A stretch of 64,000 bases of DNA from Perkinsus marinus ATCC 50983 (Eukaryota > Perkinsozoa > Perkinsida > Perkinsidae), in assembly GCF_000006405.1 (NCBI RefSeq), contig NW_003215766.1, positions 775,687 to 839,686 of the forward strand. The letters run 5' to 3'. Every line of letters begins with the position of its first letter. Within the stretch, counting starts at the first letter, position 1. The notes under the pieces were generated by a model. That model was not told the origin of the DNA, did not search any database, and worked only from the letters and a program-made list of their open reading frames with translations. The translations under genes and the position numbers were made by a program. This document shows, in pieces, positions 32,670-42,847 of the stretch.

Positions 32670-34461
32670 CTACTCTCGAGGAGTGCTCTGATCACCTTGG
32701 CCTGAGCCGGAGCTCTTGCTATGTATTTCACTTTTGGCAAGACTGCTACCACTAACATTGCCGTCTTCACAGCTAGCCACAGTGCGCCCATCCTCCATGT
32801 TGACGCGGACCCCACCAGCATTGAGCACGTCAGCCTCAGTCAAACGTGGCAACATGCTGACACCATCTGCATCAGCATCAAAGTCGATGGTCACTCGAAG
32901 AGCAGGCCGCCCGATGAGCTGGTCAGCTAGACTAGAAGGGAGATGTCTTCCAATGGTTGAAGCAAATTCATGCCTCGCCATCATTTCCTTCCTCGTCGCA
33001 GCGGCCAGCTTAGTCTCAGCAATATGCACCAAGTTCACGTATTCATCGTGAGTTTTGCGCCGGCGCACCACTTCAGCCACATATCCCTTGTAAGCCTCAA
33101 TAGTCCTTTCAATGTGGCCCACATTAGAAGAGGACTTACGCTCCAACTGAGTGACGACCTCGATAAGCATGCGACCCTCGGCCTCGACCGAACGAGCTAT
33201 CCCAGCAGCTCGGCCAGCGTCACTACATATGCCAAGCACTTGCTTCTGCCGAGATTCCCAAGCCACCAGGCATGCACGATAAGCCTCCTCGCCGCGAGCA
33301 ACTACAGATAGTTCAAGTTCATCAGAGAGAACTCTACGGATCTCCTTCTCGCGCTCGAGGACCTCCGAGCCAGTAGAAGTCGGTAGGGGCAGGTTGGCTA
33401 GCAAGGCCGGCCTGATCTCGTCGACGGTCTTTGTCACCAAACTCTTCAAGACTGCAAGCTCCCTCGTGAGGGTATCAGAGGCGACTGGTGTGAACTCTAC
33501 TCGGAGGCTCTCGGAACTGCGAGCCGAGGCATGCTTGGTCCACTCATCAAGACATGATCGTGCTCGAGATATACGGGATAAAGTGTCGACTAAGAAAGCC
33601 TTGACCTTCTCATATGGGATGAGATCAACCTAACAAGAAGAATGATACCATTAAATTTGATTTGCAATGCAGGAGCCAAGCCCTACCGCTTACCAGTGTG
33701 TTTGGGGAATCCGGCAGGCAAGCTGAAACCACCGCTTCGAGCTCCACTGTAGGGAGCTGTTCATCGATAACAACCATAGCCGCCCGAACGCGTTCTTCCA
33801 ATCGCTTCAGCGTCCCTCTAGCCGAGTCAGCATCCACCGCCTCGAGCCTGCGGCCACACAGTCTCACCCATTCACCAAGCGCCTCAGCGGCGCGCTCCTG
33901 TAGAGTTAGGCAGGCCACAAGACCATTCACTTTATCACGAGACTTAACCAAGTTCAGCCATTTCGTCTTAGTGAGCTCAAGCCAAGTCTTCGCCTGTGCT
34001 TTGAAAGCAGCATCAACAGACTCCGGCACCAACCACTTCCTCTCCTCAACGGCATTGTCAACAGCTGGCTTCGCTCCGCTCAGAATTGAATGCAAATCCG
34101 GTAGTAGCAACCTCGAGTTGTCCACAGCGTCCGCACTGGGAGTCAGAGCTGACCATGGGTACACAAAGACAACCTCCTCATCGATTGGCGTGGTGCCAGT
34201 CGCTACTACGTCCTTGCCCGACGAGCTGATCACCAAGAAGCTTTGTCGAGGCTTTTGAGCAGCTCTTGAGCCTCCCCCTCTGCTGGAAGGGCTCGAGCCT
34301 GGGCTATCATCGGGCCACTGTTGCGCAGCGAACCGCTCAACGTCCCCCAATGGTAGGGTACGGGATGTGCCGAACACACCGTGGATGCATAGTCTCTGAG
34401 GACCACCAGAAGAGGAAGGTGAGCTCAGACCGGTGCCGACAGGGGAATGATCGCGAGACAT
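32670..34461 (-). CDS. Atg11/FIP200-like autophagy scaffold (tentative)
   Basis: A predicted helical scaffold of the autophagy-initiation (Atg1/ULK) complex. It has two exons, 34461-33694 and 33629-32670, joined by a clear GT-AG intron of 64 bp that keeps the frame. ATG 34461 gives MSRDHSPVGTGLSS; an upstream ATG at 34554 is possible. Residues 65-120 include EEVVFVYPWSALTP, resembling the IFLFNKEM segment of RB1CC1. The rest is long amphipathic helices. The C-terminal region VAEVVRRRKTHDEYVNLVHI followed by ARHEFASTIGRHLPSSLADQ matches the conserved end of the Atg17-like domain, VEVVRRKMFIKHYREW, then a FRKSFLRNRL-type motif. The product is about 575 residues, shorter than FIP200, and I see no clear N-terminal ubiquitin-like domain or C-terminal claw. 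The last 50 bp are duplicated at 28144-28193. Confidence 0.5.
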
Positions 34462-34954
34462 TAGCCAAAGGTTGACTGACCACTTCCAGTACTGGGTACT
34501 ACTCCACTGCATGAGGAGAGGCAGCACAGTAGAGGAACGCAACAGCATTGTCATGGAGACGAGTTATGATCGAAATGATCACCGTCAGCTGACCGTAGAC
34601 ATATCAGGTCCACAGTGAGTAGCGAAGATGGCTCTCATCTCCCGGCAGAGCCACCCCAGTTACGAACCTACGGGTCAGTGAGTGAACCCAACAAGTCCTG
34701 GGTAGGGCCCAGCACGACGTCAAGGATAAAACGAGATAGACACAGACAACACCTCACAGTATGCAAGCGGAGAACACAAAAGAGCGATAGGTTGAGTTCT
34801 CCAGGCACTCTAAGTGAGAGCCATGCCAAATCCAGAAGTAACATAAACTCTAGTCCGAAATGGTAAAGGAAACGCTCACTAGTTGGTAGTTGTTCCACAA
34901 GAGGTTATTCGTGAAGACAGTGATCAGAAAGGGACAATGATAACGATAGCTTTT

Positions 34955-36007
34955 CTATTGTTGCTGCTGCTGTCCTTCCCCCTCCTCCTCTCCTTCCTCA
35001 CTGATGGTATCCAAATCAAGGTACTCAACCTTCACGTCATCAGCAGGCTTGAAGCAACTCCGACCGCTGGGATCATGCACCTGCCAGGGAGAACTCTTGT
35101 TACCGCAGACTTGAAGGCGGCGCATTACAATCCAGGTGAAGGGCTCATCAACATCGAGAATCCTATTCAGTTCGGCGACAGCATCACACATCTTTTCAAG
35201 TTGATCTTCCGACATACTCTCTGATACACAGCATTCACTTCTCGCTCGCCCTCCCCTCTTTTACTCTGGTGATCCTTGATATAATCGCTCAAGTTGAGGA
35301 CGGCAGCAGCGATGAAGTTGTAGATGGTGTCTACTTGTCTAGTCATATCAGCACCAATCCCAAACTCGAGCTCAGGTATCTCGACGTGAGCATAGGAGCT
35401 CTTCAAGAAGGTGGTCCACAGCTGCTTCCGCTCAGTGATATGTAGTGTCATCTTCTGTGGTCGATCCCAGGTAGATTTATCCAAGCTAAAACGGCCAGCG
35501 CTCTTCTCATCGTCACCAGTGCCAGTGCAACTTACTCCTCCTTGATTGCAATAGGCTTGAAATACCACTTGCCGTCTTGCTCTTTCATTTCGAACTGGGG
35601 TAATTTTGAGAGGAAGTCTTTGAAGCTACCTATACGACCAACAGTCCTACAACGTAACTCTCAACCATTCCTCGCGCAGTCCCGGTCAACCCTTACCACA
35701 GTTGCTTACCTTTGATAGCATCTTCGAATTCATCCTTATCCTCATAGCCCAAGCTTGTGCACAGCCACTGAATGCCGTCTTCCAGCGGGATCCAAGTATC
35801 CTATCCGAAACTGACCCTCACACAGCTCTCCGTCACTGCGCCACAAAATACCTCAGGACACGTTGCACAGAACTTCTCCATCTCGAGCATGATCATAGCC
35901 ATCTCTTGGTGGGAGACGTCGATTCGAAAGGCATCGAGCTCGTTATGCTCACTGCTGCTCTTGCTGTCCTTATCGTTGGAAGGCTGCAAGTTTCGCTCGT
36001 TGGACAT
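34955..36007 (-). CDS. ZPR1-domain-like protein, zinc fingers not evident
   Basis: ATG 36007 opens MSNERNLQPSNDKDSKSSSE. Exons follow near 35870, 35800-35713, 35635-35545, 35530-35265 and 35215-34955. One internal exon reads PLEDGIQWLCTSLGYEDKDE and the next FLSKLPQFEMKEQDGKWYFK. The strongest resemblance is to the second ZPR1 beta domain: KMTLHITERKQLWTTFLKSS, then HVEIPELEFGIG. It ends with FTWI joined to VHDPSGRSCFKPADDVKVEY after removal of a 48-bp intron, like the PFTLIxDDPxGNSYI motif. An acidic tail EEGEEEGEGQ and polyglutamine close it. ZPR1 normally has two C4 zinc fingers; I find no CxxC pair in the expected place. The N-terminal part may therefore be a different domain fused to a ZPR1-like half. 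Moderate uncertainty. Confidence 0.42.
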
Positions 36008-36224
36008 TGAAATGAAATCGTAACTGAATCACAAATAGGCCCCATAGCCCAAGACGAGCTCTCCAATTGAGTGGGTAGAAACGTTGTGGTATAGAATACA
36101 GTAGACAGATATTGCTGATCGTGACTATCGAGTCTTCGTACCAGACAGATTGCCGTGCTGCTCCAACTTGCCTCGGCGGTATCTGAGTACTACTATACCA
36201 CACCTCCAGCAATTCTGCTGCAAC

Positions 36225-36701
36225 CTACTGCGCCATAGCTCGCTCAGTGATGGCACTGCCTTGAGGCACCACACGACGAAGTGAATCCTGGCTCTGGCCG
36301 CCAAGCTCAGGGCCACGCTCCATAAACACATGTCGACCTGTCTTCAGCCGCCTAGTGCGAATACCTAAATCCACGAGATGATAATTCACTCTGTATCTCA
36401 TCATCCCAGAGTCCGTATACCCTTCGCTTCGTTCGCCAGACTAGCAGCCTTGAGCTTGTTGATGTACTCCCGACGAACACGGAGCCTCTCCTCCTCGGCC
36501 TTCAACTGAAAACCAATCATCATCTCTACGACTGATTAAGAGACATGTGGTCCAACCAACCTTCTTGAGATCAGCATTAGGATGCTGCTTGAGATGCTGC
36601 CTCATCCTGGCCTCCTTCCGACGTTGATGCTCCAACATAAGGGCTTGGTGGCGAGCCTCCCTGATCAAGAGCTCAAGATCCTCCAACCTCAAGTACACCA
36701 T
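36225..36701 (-). CDS. Small basic coiled-coil protein, unrecognised
   Basis: ATG 36701 starts MVYLRLEDLELLIREARHQ, and two introns split the gene. The first exon continues RRKEARMRQHLKQHPNADLK. The second reads AEEERLRVRREYINKLKAAS. The last begins near 36375 and reads TGRHVFMERGPELGG before a TAG at 36227-36225. The product is about 120 residues, strongly charged and helical in its first two-thirds, with heptad-like spacing. I do not recognise a family. The start codon lies only 5 bp beyond the NOP53 stop (36707-36709) on the same strand, an extremely tight junction. Confidence 0.5.
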
Positions 36702-36706
36702 AACTA

Positions 36707-37553
36707 CTACTTATTCTTCTGCTTCTGAGTCTTCCTCTCAGGCTGCCCCACCTCCTTTTTCGTTTCGATGGGATCGATCTCATCACCAGCCTTCATAGAG
36801 TTGGAGCTGCTCACCAACGGGCCCTCCTCAGTATCATCCCACATAGGAGTTCGACGACCTGTAGTGACATCAACTATCACGACTGGAAGGCTACCAAGTC
36901 CAACCTCTCTGCTCCTGCTCCTGCTGTACAGCCGCAGCTGTGAAGAGCAGCTCCTTGGCATCATCTCCATCGGGGTTCACACTCTGACCGGGCATGGCAA
37001 TCGTCACTGCAGGGGCAAGATTGGCAGAGTGCCGGATAGACTTGGGAACTCGATGGCCGCGCTGAACAATCGCCGATAAGAATCCTATATCGCCGATGAC
37101 CTGCTACCTGAGCGGGGCCATTATTGATGACCTTAGCTTCCTCATCGTCAGCCCAAAGATCAGTGAGCTTCTGCTGATTGGGATTGGGCTTCGAACCCTT
37201 CTTCTGTTGAACACTCTTCATCTTCCTCTCGAGCAGTCGAGCTTCGCTCGGTACCTTACTCATAACGATCAGCACCAACGATCTACACTATCCCAACTAC
37301 CGTCGAGGTTTTGCCTTCCTTGGTACTGTTCTTGACGATGTATCTAAGAGCCTTAGGGACACCTAGAAATGACATTAACGAGCCAGCACAGCCAAGCAGT
37401 GGTGTTGCCTTTGAAGCTGCCTTGAGTATCCACCATGAAGAGCTCGTCGGCACTCTTCTCCATCATTTGCCTGGCATCAGCTGCCTCCTCTACAGCTTGC
37501 AGTTCAGCCGAAACATCAATCTTACGTCCAGTCTTACGGACTCGCTTCACCAT
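36707..37553 (-). CDS. NOP53: Ribosome biogenesis protein NOP53 (GLTSCR2)
   Basis: A nucleolar 60S assembly factor that recruits the exosome/Mtr4 for 5.8S maturation in model species. ATG 37553 opens MVKRVRKTGRKIDVSAELQ, then SADELFMVDTQGS, which is the NOP53 DLFFVDTGGS motif. A second exon (near 37360-37290) gives VPKALRYIVKNSTK, like RVDLILENTSKVPAPK. The third reads SKVPSEARLLERKM and PNPNQQKLTDLWADDEE (family FYDLWxxD). The fourth, from about 37020, has MPGQSVNPDGDDAKELLFTA, which is the PAGASYNPSFEDHQ block, followed by a charged QEQEQR helix. The end KTQKQKNK is basic, with tandem TAG TAG stops. The protein is short for the family (about 230 residues), missing the long C-terminal helix. 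Order of motifs makes the assignment good. Confidence 0.72.
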
Positions 37554-37890
37554 TGCTACCACAAACTGCTCCAGAGAGACAATCCTCCAACATGCTCATC
37601 AGCGCACTCAAAGCTTCCAACTATCAGCAAGTAACGTCGCAATGAATAGGGTAATGGTAGTAAAATCAGGAACTGCATCATACAGCATGCAAACGTTCAG
37701 TCAATCAGGTTCTCAAGGTCTCCATGGCCCGTCACCACGTCATTCGTCTTCATCTGGTACAGCTTCCGGAACAGGTTTGGAGTGCCGAAGCGACTCATTA
37801 TAGCTAGAGTTAGGCTCATTCATCATCTTCAAACCCTTGCCAGTCAATCGATATCTACACTCCATACTTTGCTACGAGTTTTCCGATTTA
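37554..37890. other. Intergenic stretch between NOP53 and the deaminase fusion
   Basis: About 340 bp between two same-strand genes. It presumably holds the NOP53 promoter or trans-splice acceptor. No repeat or RNA gene recognised. Confidence 0.4.
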
Positions 37891-39135
37891 CTACCTCCTA
37901 GCCGGTCCTTCCTCACCAAGGACCTCTACCAAACCCATTGGGGCCATCTCCGCCTCCAACCACCACATAGGCACCCATCCAGCAACCAGCTTCCACTCAG
38001 CTTGTGTCACTGGCTTGGCATTACACAAAGTAGCCTGATGGACCACATATCGTTACATTTATAATAGACGTTGTAACTCACCTCGAAGAGGCTCCTCAGA
38101 ACTTGGCGATAATCCCGGCGCTTTCCCGGTTTCAGGACCCGCTTGTCCCATCGTTCCATAAGGCAGTTCTGACAGTTGCTGGTCATCTCAGGATTGATGG
38201 TGTGACACGTGTCACACTGCCAACGTCCTAGGTCTGAAGAGCAGTCGGGAATAGTGATGCTAACGATACTCAGACTCCTTCTACCTGCAGGAGTGAAGCT
38301 ATGATCGATTACTGTGTGGGTCATGAAGAGGAACCGCTCGTAGATCACGTTCATCTCTACACTATCGAAAGCTAAGACTCGGAAGTTGGGCACAGACTGC
38401 TGAATCTAAGATGAGATGAACTCCAAGGAGCGCACCAAAGGCCCCAGCGTACTTTCTTCAACCACTCCGAGCACGCCCCGCAGGGCCATAAGGGATTGTC
38501 AGTGTGACCATCGTTCATCTTAGTAGGTACGTCGATGACCGCGATGCCCATAAACATTCCCCTGTTTATCCTGGGGTGCACCGAACGAGCATGCGCGATA
38601 GCCGCTCGTTCGCTGCATAGGGACCCAGTAGGCAACGAAACTTCACCATTGATGCCCTCGAAAAACTCGTCGCTGCCGTCCTCCATTCGGACATGCAACA
38701 TAGAGAGCACTAACTTGCCGCTCTTGCGGTGGAAGAACGGCTCTGGCTGGAAACCATCGGCCGTAGTCCTTTCCATATATTCCCGCAATTTGTTGGCAAG
38801 GACTGCTGTTGGATCACTGTCGGGAATGTCCTGGTATTGCCGCATTCTGACGTACCTAAGGAACTGCCGTTCACATTGGTATAGCGGTAAGCATCTCCCT
38901 CTGTTACTCTTTGGTGACACTCCACATATCGTGGATATCAGCCACGTCCCTGTCCCCGCTCATCCCGCCTGAAGTTTGTTTCTGAACAGATCGACGTCAT
39001 CATCACCACGCCCCGGCCCAGGCAACTGCCGCAGCAATGACGTACCTTCAGCGAGAGCGGCTTCTCCGATCCATTGCTCGAAGAGCTCGATGAAACAGTA
39101 GGAGTCTCTGATGGAGGGGTCTCATGAGGCCTCAT
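37891..39135 (-). CDS. Cytidine-deaminase-like domain fused to a RanBP2-type zinc finger
   Basis: The probable start is ATG 39135 (MRPHETPPSETP); the open frame extends further upstream without an ATG. Exons run near 39135-39047, 38925-38435, 38400-38085 and 38050-37891. The central part has zinc-dependent deaminase motifs. LPTGSLCSERAAIAHA supplies the zinc-binding residue and proton-shuttling Glu in C-S-E form, like cytidine deaminase CAE. NPLWPCGACSEWLKK is the PCxxC motif, joined across a short intron to VPNFRVLAFDS. It is followed by a RanBP2-type finger RWQCDTCHTINPEMTSNCQN with C residues in CxxC...CxxC spacing. The end is a Trp-rich VAGWVPMWWLEAEMAP segment and TAG at 37891. Substrate may be free cytidine or nucleic acid; a zinc finger of this class often binds single-stranded RNA or ubiquitin. 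The combination is unfamiliar to me. Confidence 0.65.
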
Positions 39136-39571
39136 TGTACAGGATAATACTCGAGTGACTTGTGCTTCAACATCGGGGGGCAACCTTGACGATTTAACAC
39201 GGGTAAAAACGTACCAATAATCGTCCAACGATGCTTGAGAAGTTGCCCAAGATGTCAAGATGAAACGCGTTCAAATCTTCAAATGATACACTGAGATTGG
39301 GAGTGCTCCAGGCCGCAGTTGACAGAATCGCTGTATATTTCTTGTGTGGCCAACCCCAACGTTCCTCGCAGCCTCAATCACTTGGGGCGTTCTGGCGGTT
39401 CTTATCGCCGGTATACTTCGCACTAGAAACTCGCGATCTCAACAAAAACGTGACGTGTCCACATTTGTTCGTCGCGGTCACTTATCCTGCCGCATCGAGT
39501 TCCGATAGTTTCAACTGTGCTAATGCTGTCGGTATGTTACCTTTGCATTTTTGCAGATAGCATACTATTCC

Positions 39572-41740
39572 ATGTCCGACTCCGTCTTAACTGACGTGTT
39601 CGCCGTCGTCCCGCCTATACTGGGTATGCTGTGGGCAGTCAAGGAGCTGATGGTTCTCAAGAGGGTCCACCTCACCGGTCCTGCTCAAGGCTCTGACCTC
39701 AAGACTAGGCTCATGGCTGACGGTTCCACTGACATTCAGAAAACGTTAGACTTGATGCAAGAGATTTCGAGAAACATCGCTGACGGCGCCACAGCCTTCC
39801 TCATCCAAGAATACAAGTATATGCTGGTCTACGTTGTCATCTTCAGTGCCATCATTGGTCCTTGTGTGAATGTTGGCACGATGATATCCTTCATCGTGGG
39901 TTCACTTACCTCCATCGCATGTGGCTACATCGGTATGAAGACAGCCGTATTCAGCAACGTCCGTACAGCACACGAGGCTTGGAAGGATCTTGCTTCCGGT
40001 TACGATGTGGCTATCAGAGGTGGCTCGGTCATGGGATTCATGCTGGTCTCTCTTGGTGTACTAAACCTCTTCATCCTGGTCTCTATCTACAACCTCGACA
40101 TCTTCTATGGTGCAGACCATCCCACTCTGTACGAGGCCATCGCCGGCTACGGCTTGGGTGGCTCTTCCATCGCTTTGTTCGGTCGTGTTGGCGGTGGCAT
40201 ATACACTAAGGCTGCTGATGTTGGTGCTGATCTGTCGGGTAAGAATGAGTACGGTATGGATGAGGACGATCCGAGGAATCCTGCCTGTATCGCTGATAAT
40301 GTCGGTGACAATGTTGGTGATGTCGCTGGTATGGGTGCTGATCTATTCGGGTCATTCGCGGAGTCGACCTGCGCTGCTATGGTCATATCAGCCAGTGCCC
40401 CCCACTACATGGAATGGAAGAGTATGATGTTCCCTCTGTTACTCTCGTCTGGCGGTATTGTTGTTGGACTCATCACTATGATGGTTGTCAACATTTTCTA
40501 CAAGGTTAAGGAGCTGCCTGACATCGAGAAGGCCCTCAAGGGAGTTTTGGTCATATCAACCATCCTCGAGACCCCACTCGTCGCTGTACTTTGCTGGTGG
40601 GCTCTCCCTGCTGGCCATTTCGCTATTGATACAGAACGTCTACACTGTACTTGGGGTAACTGTTGTGCATCGGTACTTCTTGGTCTGTGGTCTGGCCTCA
40701 TCATCGGGTATAGTACAGAGTATTATACGTCCCATTCTTACACTCCCGTTCGTGAAATTTCTGACACTCAGAAAGTTTCAGCTGCGACTGGTATCATATA
40801 CGGTTTGGCTCTCGGTTACCTTTCCTGCATCATTCCAGTACTCTGTCTGGCTGTGACGGTTTGCATTGCTCACACCATAGCTGGTATGTATGGTGTTGCT
40901 CTCGGGGCATTGGGAATGCTCGGTACGTTGAGTATGGGTCTCACTATTGACGCTTACGGTCCTATATCCGACAACGCTGGTGGTATTGCCGAGATGTCGG
41001 AGCTCGGTCCAGAGGTTCGCGCCAGAACTGATGCGTTGGATGCCGCTGGGAACACTACCGCTGCTATCGGTAAGGGATTTGCTATTGGCTCTGCCGCTTT
41101 AGTCTCCCTTGCCTTATTTGGTGCTTACTGTGTCCGTGCTAGAGTCGAAACTGTAAACATTCTCGATCCTTGGACTTTCACTGGTCTTCTGTTTGGTGCT
41201 ATGATGCCTTACGCCTTCTCTGCTATGACCATGAAGTCCGTCGGTAAGGCTGCAAATGATATGGTCACCGAGTGCATGAGGCAGTTCCCCAAGATCATCT
41301 CTGGAGAAATGCGTCCCCAATACACTAGGTGCATCGCTATATCTACCGAAGCCTCGCTTCGTGAGATGATTGCACCTGGTTGTCTGGTCATTCTCTCTCC
41401 CCTTATCGCTGGGTTGATATTTGGCAAGAACTGTACTGCTGGTCTGTTGTCCGGTGCATTGGTCTCGGGCGTACAGATGGCTATTTCGATGTCCAATACG
41501 GGAGGTGCTTGGGACAACGCGAAGAAGTATATTGAAGCGGGGGGACTTGGGCCCAACCATCAGAAAGGATCTGCTGCTCACAAGAATGCTGTCACTGGTG
41601 ACACTGTCGGTGATCCCCTGAAAGATACTTCTGGTCCATCTATCAATATTCTCATGAAACTGTCGGCGATCATGTCTCTGGTCTTCGGTGGAGTCATCAG
41701 AAACTTCTCGAACAAGGAGGGTGGACCGTTCTGGCTGTGA
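39572..41740 (+). CDS. Proton-pumping inorganic pyrophosphatase (V-PPase, type I)
   Basis: A multi-pass pump, about 16 membrane segments, that couples PPi hydrolysis to proton transport into acidic compartments. It is a single exon of 722 residues. The first ATG is 39572 (MSDSVLTDVFAVVPP). All active-site blocks are present: KAADVGADLSGKNEYGMDED with Ser for the usual Val, then DDPRNPACIADNVGDNVGD and GADLFGSFAEST; DAYGPISDNAGGIAEM; and near the end GDTVGDPLKDTSGPSINIL. The potassium determinant region GNTTAAIGKGFAIGSAAL has Ala where potassium-independent pumps have Lys, so this is the potassium-dependent type. A pyrimidine-rich tract ending TTTTTGCAG at 39548-39556 lies about 15 bp before the ATG and looks like a cis- or trans-splice acceptor in the 5' leader. 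Confidence 0.96.
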   Translation: MSDSVLTDVFAVVPPILGMLWAVKELMVLKRVHLTGPAQGSDLKTRLMADGSTDIQKTLDLMQEISRNIADGATAFLIQEYKYMLVYVVIFSAIIGPCVNVGTMISFIVGSLTSIACGYIGMKTAVFSNVRTAHEAWKDLASGYDVAIRGGSVMGFMLVSLGVLNLFILVSIYNLDIFYGADHPTLYEAIAGYGLGGSSIALFGRVGGGIYTKAADVGADLSGKNEYGMDEDDPRNPACIADNVGDNVGDVAGMGADLFGSFAESTCAAMVISASAPHYMEWKSMMFPLLLSSGGIVVGLITMMVVNIFYKVKELPDIEKALKGVLVISTILETPLVAVLCWWALPAGHFAIDTERLHCTWGNCCASVLLGLWSGLIIGYSTEYYTSHSYTPVREISDTQKVSAATGIIYGLALGYLSCIIPVLCLAVTVCIAHTIAGMYGVALGALGMLGTLSMGLTIDAYGPISDNAGGIAEMSELGPEVRARTDALDAAGNTTAAIGKGFAIGSAALVSLALFGAYCVRARVETVNILDPWTFTGLLFGAMMPYAFSAMTMKSVGKAANDMVTECMRQFPKIISGEMRPQYTRCIAISTEASLREMIAPGCLVILSPLIAGLIFGKNCTAGLLSGALVSGVQMAISMSNTGGAWDNAKKYIEAGGLGPNHQKGSAAHKNAVTGDTVGDPLKDTSGPSINILMKLSAIMSLVFGGVIRNFSNKEGGPFWL

Positions 41741-42847
41741 TTTGTGGTATGTCAGCTGTGGAGGTGTTCTGATAAAACTGGCGAGATAATTACGTCGTAT
41801 AAGTAGGCCTAGCTGATATAATCTAAATGATATCGATTTTTCTTCTCCAAGCGACTGACGCTGTCGAGTTTATATGTCAACTATGTTGAGGTGGTCCTTG
41901 GATAGGAGTGAACCGGACACTGAAGTCACCGAGAGCTCGTTGTAGTGTCTACATTGTACTCAGGAAGTGCCATGCTCGCAAGGCTGGAGGACGAGAAGTC
42001 GATAACGTATTTGCTTGGTGTGATTCATTGAGCGGTTCAAGTTTAGAGATCAGTCGGATGACGCCCGGCGCAATACAAGATCTGCCAGGCAAATATCACC
42101 AAGACTTTCCGTCTCAGACGGGCCGTCTGTATAGGATAGGAGTGGGAGGTTTATCCATCGAGTGCAGCTTGATCGGTGGAAGTCTCTCGTAACACGAGAC
42201 TCGTATCACCTTGAACTTGGTGGAAAATTGTACAACCGACCCAGAATTGCCACGCTGGGTAGCGCCATCTTCATAACCAGGCCACAATTCCTCTCATGAT
42301 GCTCTATACCACGCCTTTGTTTCCACTAAGAGGGGGCATCTATTCGGGGACTTTTGTACGTATCGAGAGCCTCGATGCGAGGGCCTGTTCAATTGCCTGT
42401 CGAAGTCACCAGTGATTACACGGCAATTATAGCCGAGCCTATCGACACTTCATCGCACGGGGTGTACAGAGATCCAGGAGCTGGATCAATCAAGAACTAT
42501 TTAGATCGGAACTCGGTGGTTGATCACGAGGATAAGAGAACCTACATAGACTGCCGTTATGGGAATTGGTTTGGTTTCGATCTCTAGATTATATGTTGCG
42601 GCGTCTCAAGATGGTCAGTTATTTGATTTGTTACATGCTAGCTGAAAGCATGGTCTTTCTCAGCATTTGCTCCATTCACGCTGTTTTTGAAATGAAGTTT
42701 CACTGTTCCGTGCGCTCATACTCAAACACACCACTCGACAATTCTCTACCAACGATCAGTTCTCATTCGAGTCCTTCGAGTTCCCGGGTGCGTTATAGGA
42801 AGCCACTGCGATGAACTCAACCATCTCACAGAGACGTGAAACAATCG
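41741..42847. other. Region without a recognised gene downstream of V-PPase
   Basis: About 1.1 kb. Plus-strand open frames at 41908-42192 (94 codons) and 42354-42587 (77 codons) have some coding character (TSDYTAIIAEPIDTSSHG, YLDRNSVVDHEDKRT). They match no family and could be exons of an unrecognised small gene. No repeats or RNA genes were seen. Confidence 0.35.

Larger units (their letters stand above)
29100..32719. repeat. Segmental duplication, copy 2
   Basis: Partner of 24600-28193. Here the right end runs without break into the complete Atg11-like gene, so this block keeps the ancestral right-hand junction. Confidence 0.93.

Noticed and set aside
39297-39560. 87-codon plus-strand frame just before the H+-PPase
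   Set aside because: It overlaps the splice-acceptor-like tract and leader, and has no family match.
41908-42192. 94-codon plus-strand frame downstream of the H+-PPase
   Set aside because: No homology, no splice-supported extension; kept only as a note in the intergenic entry.
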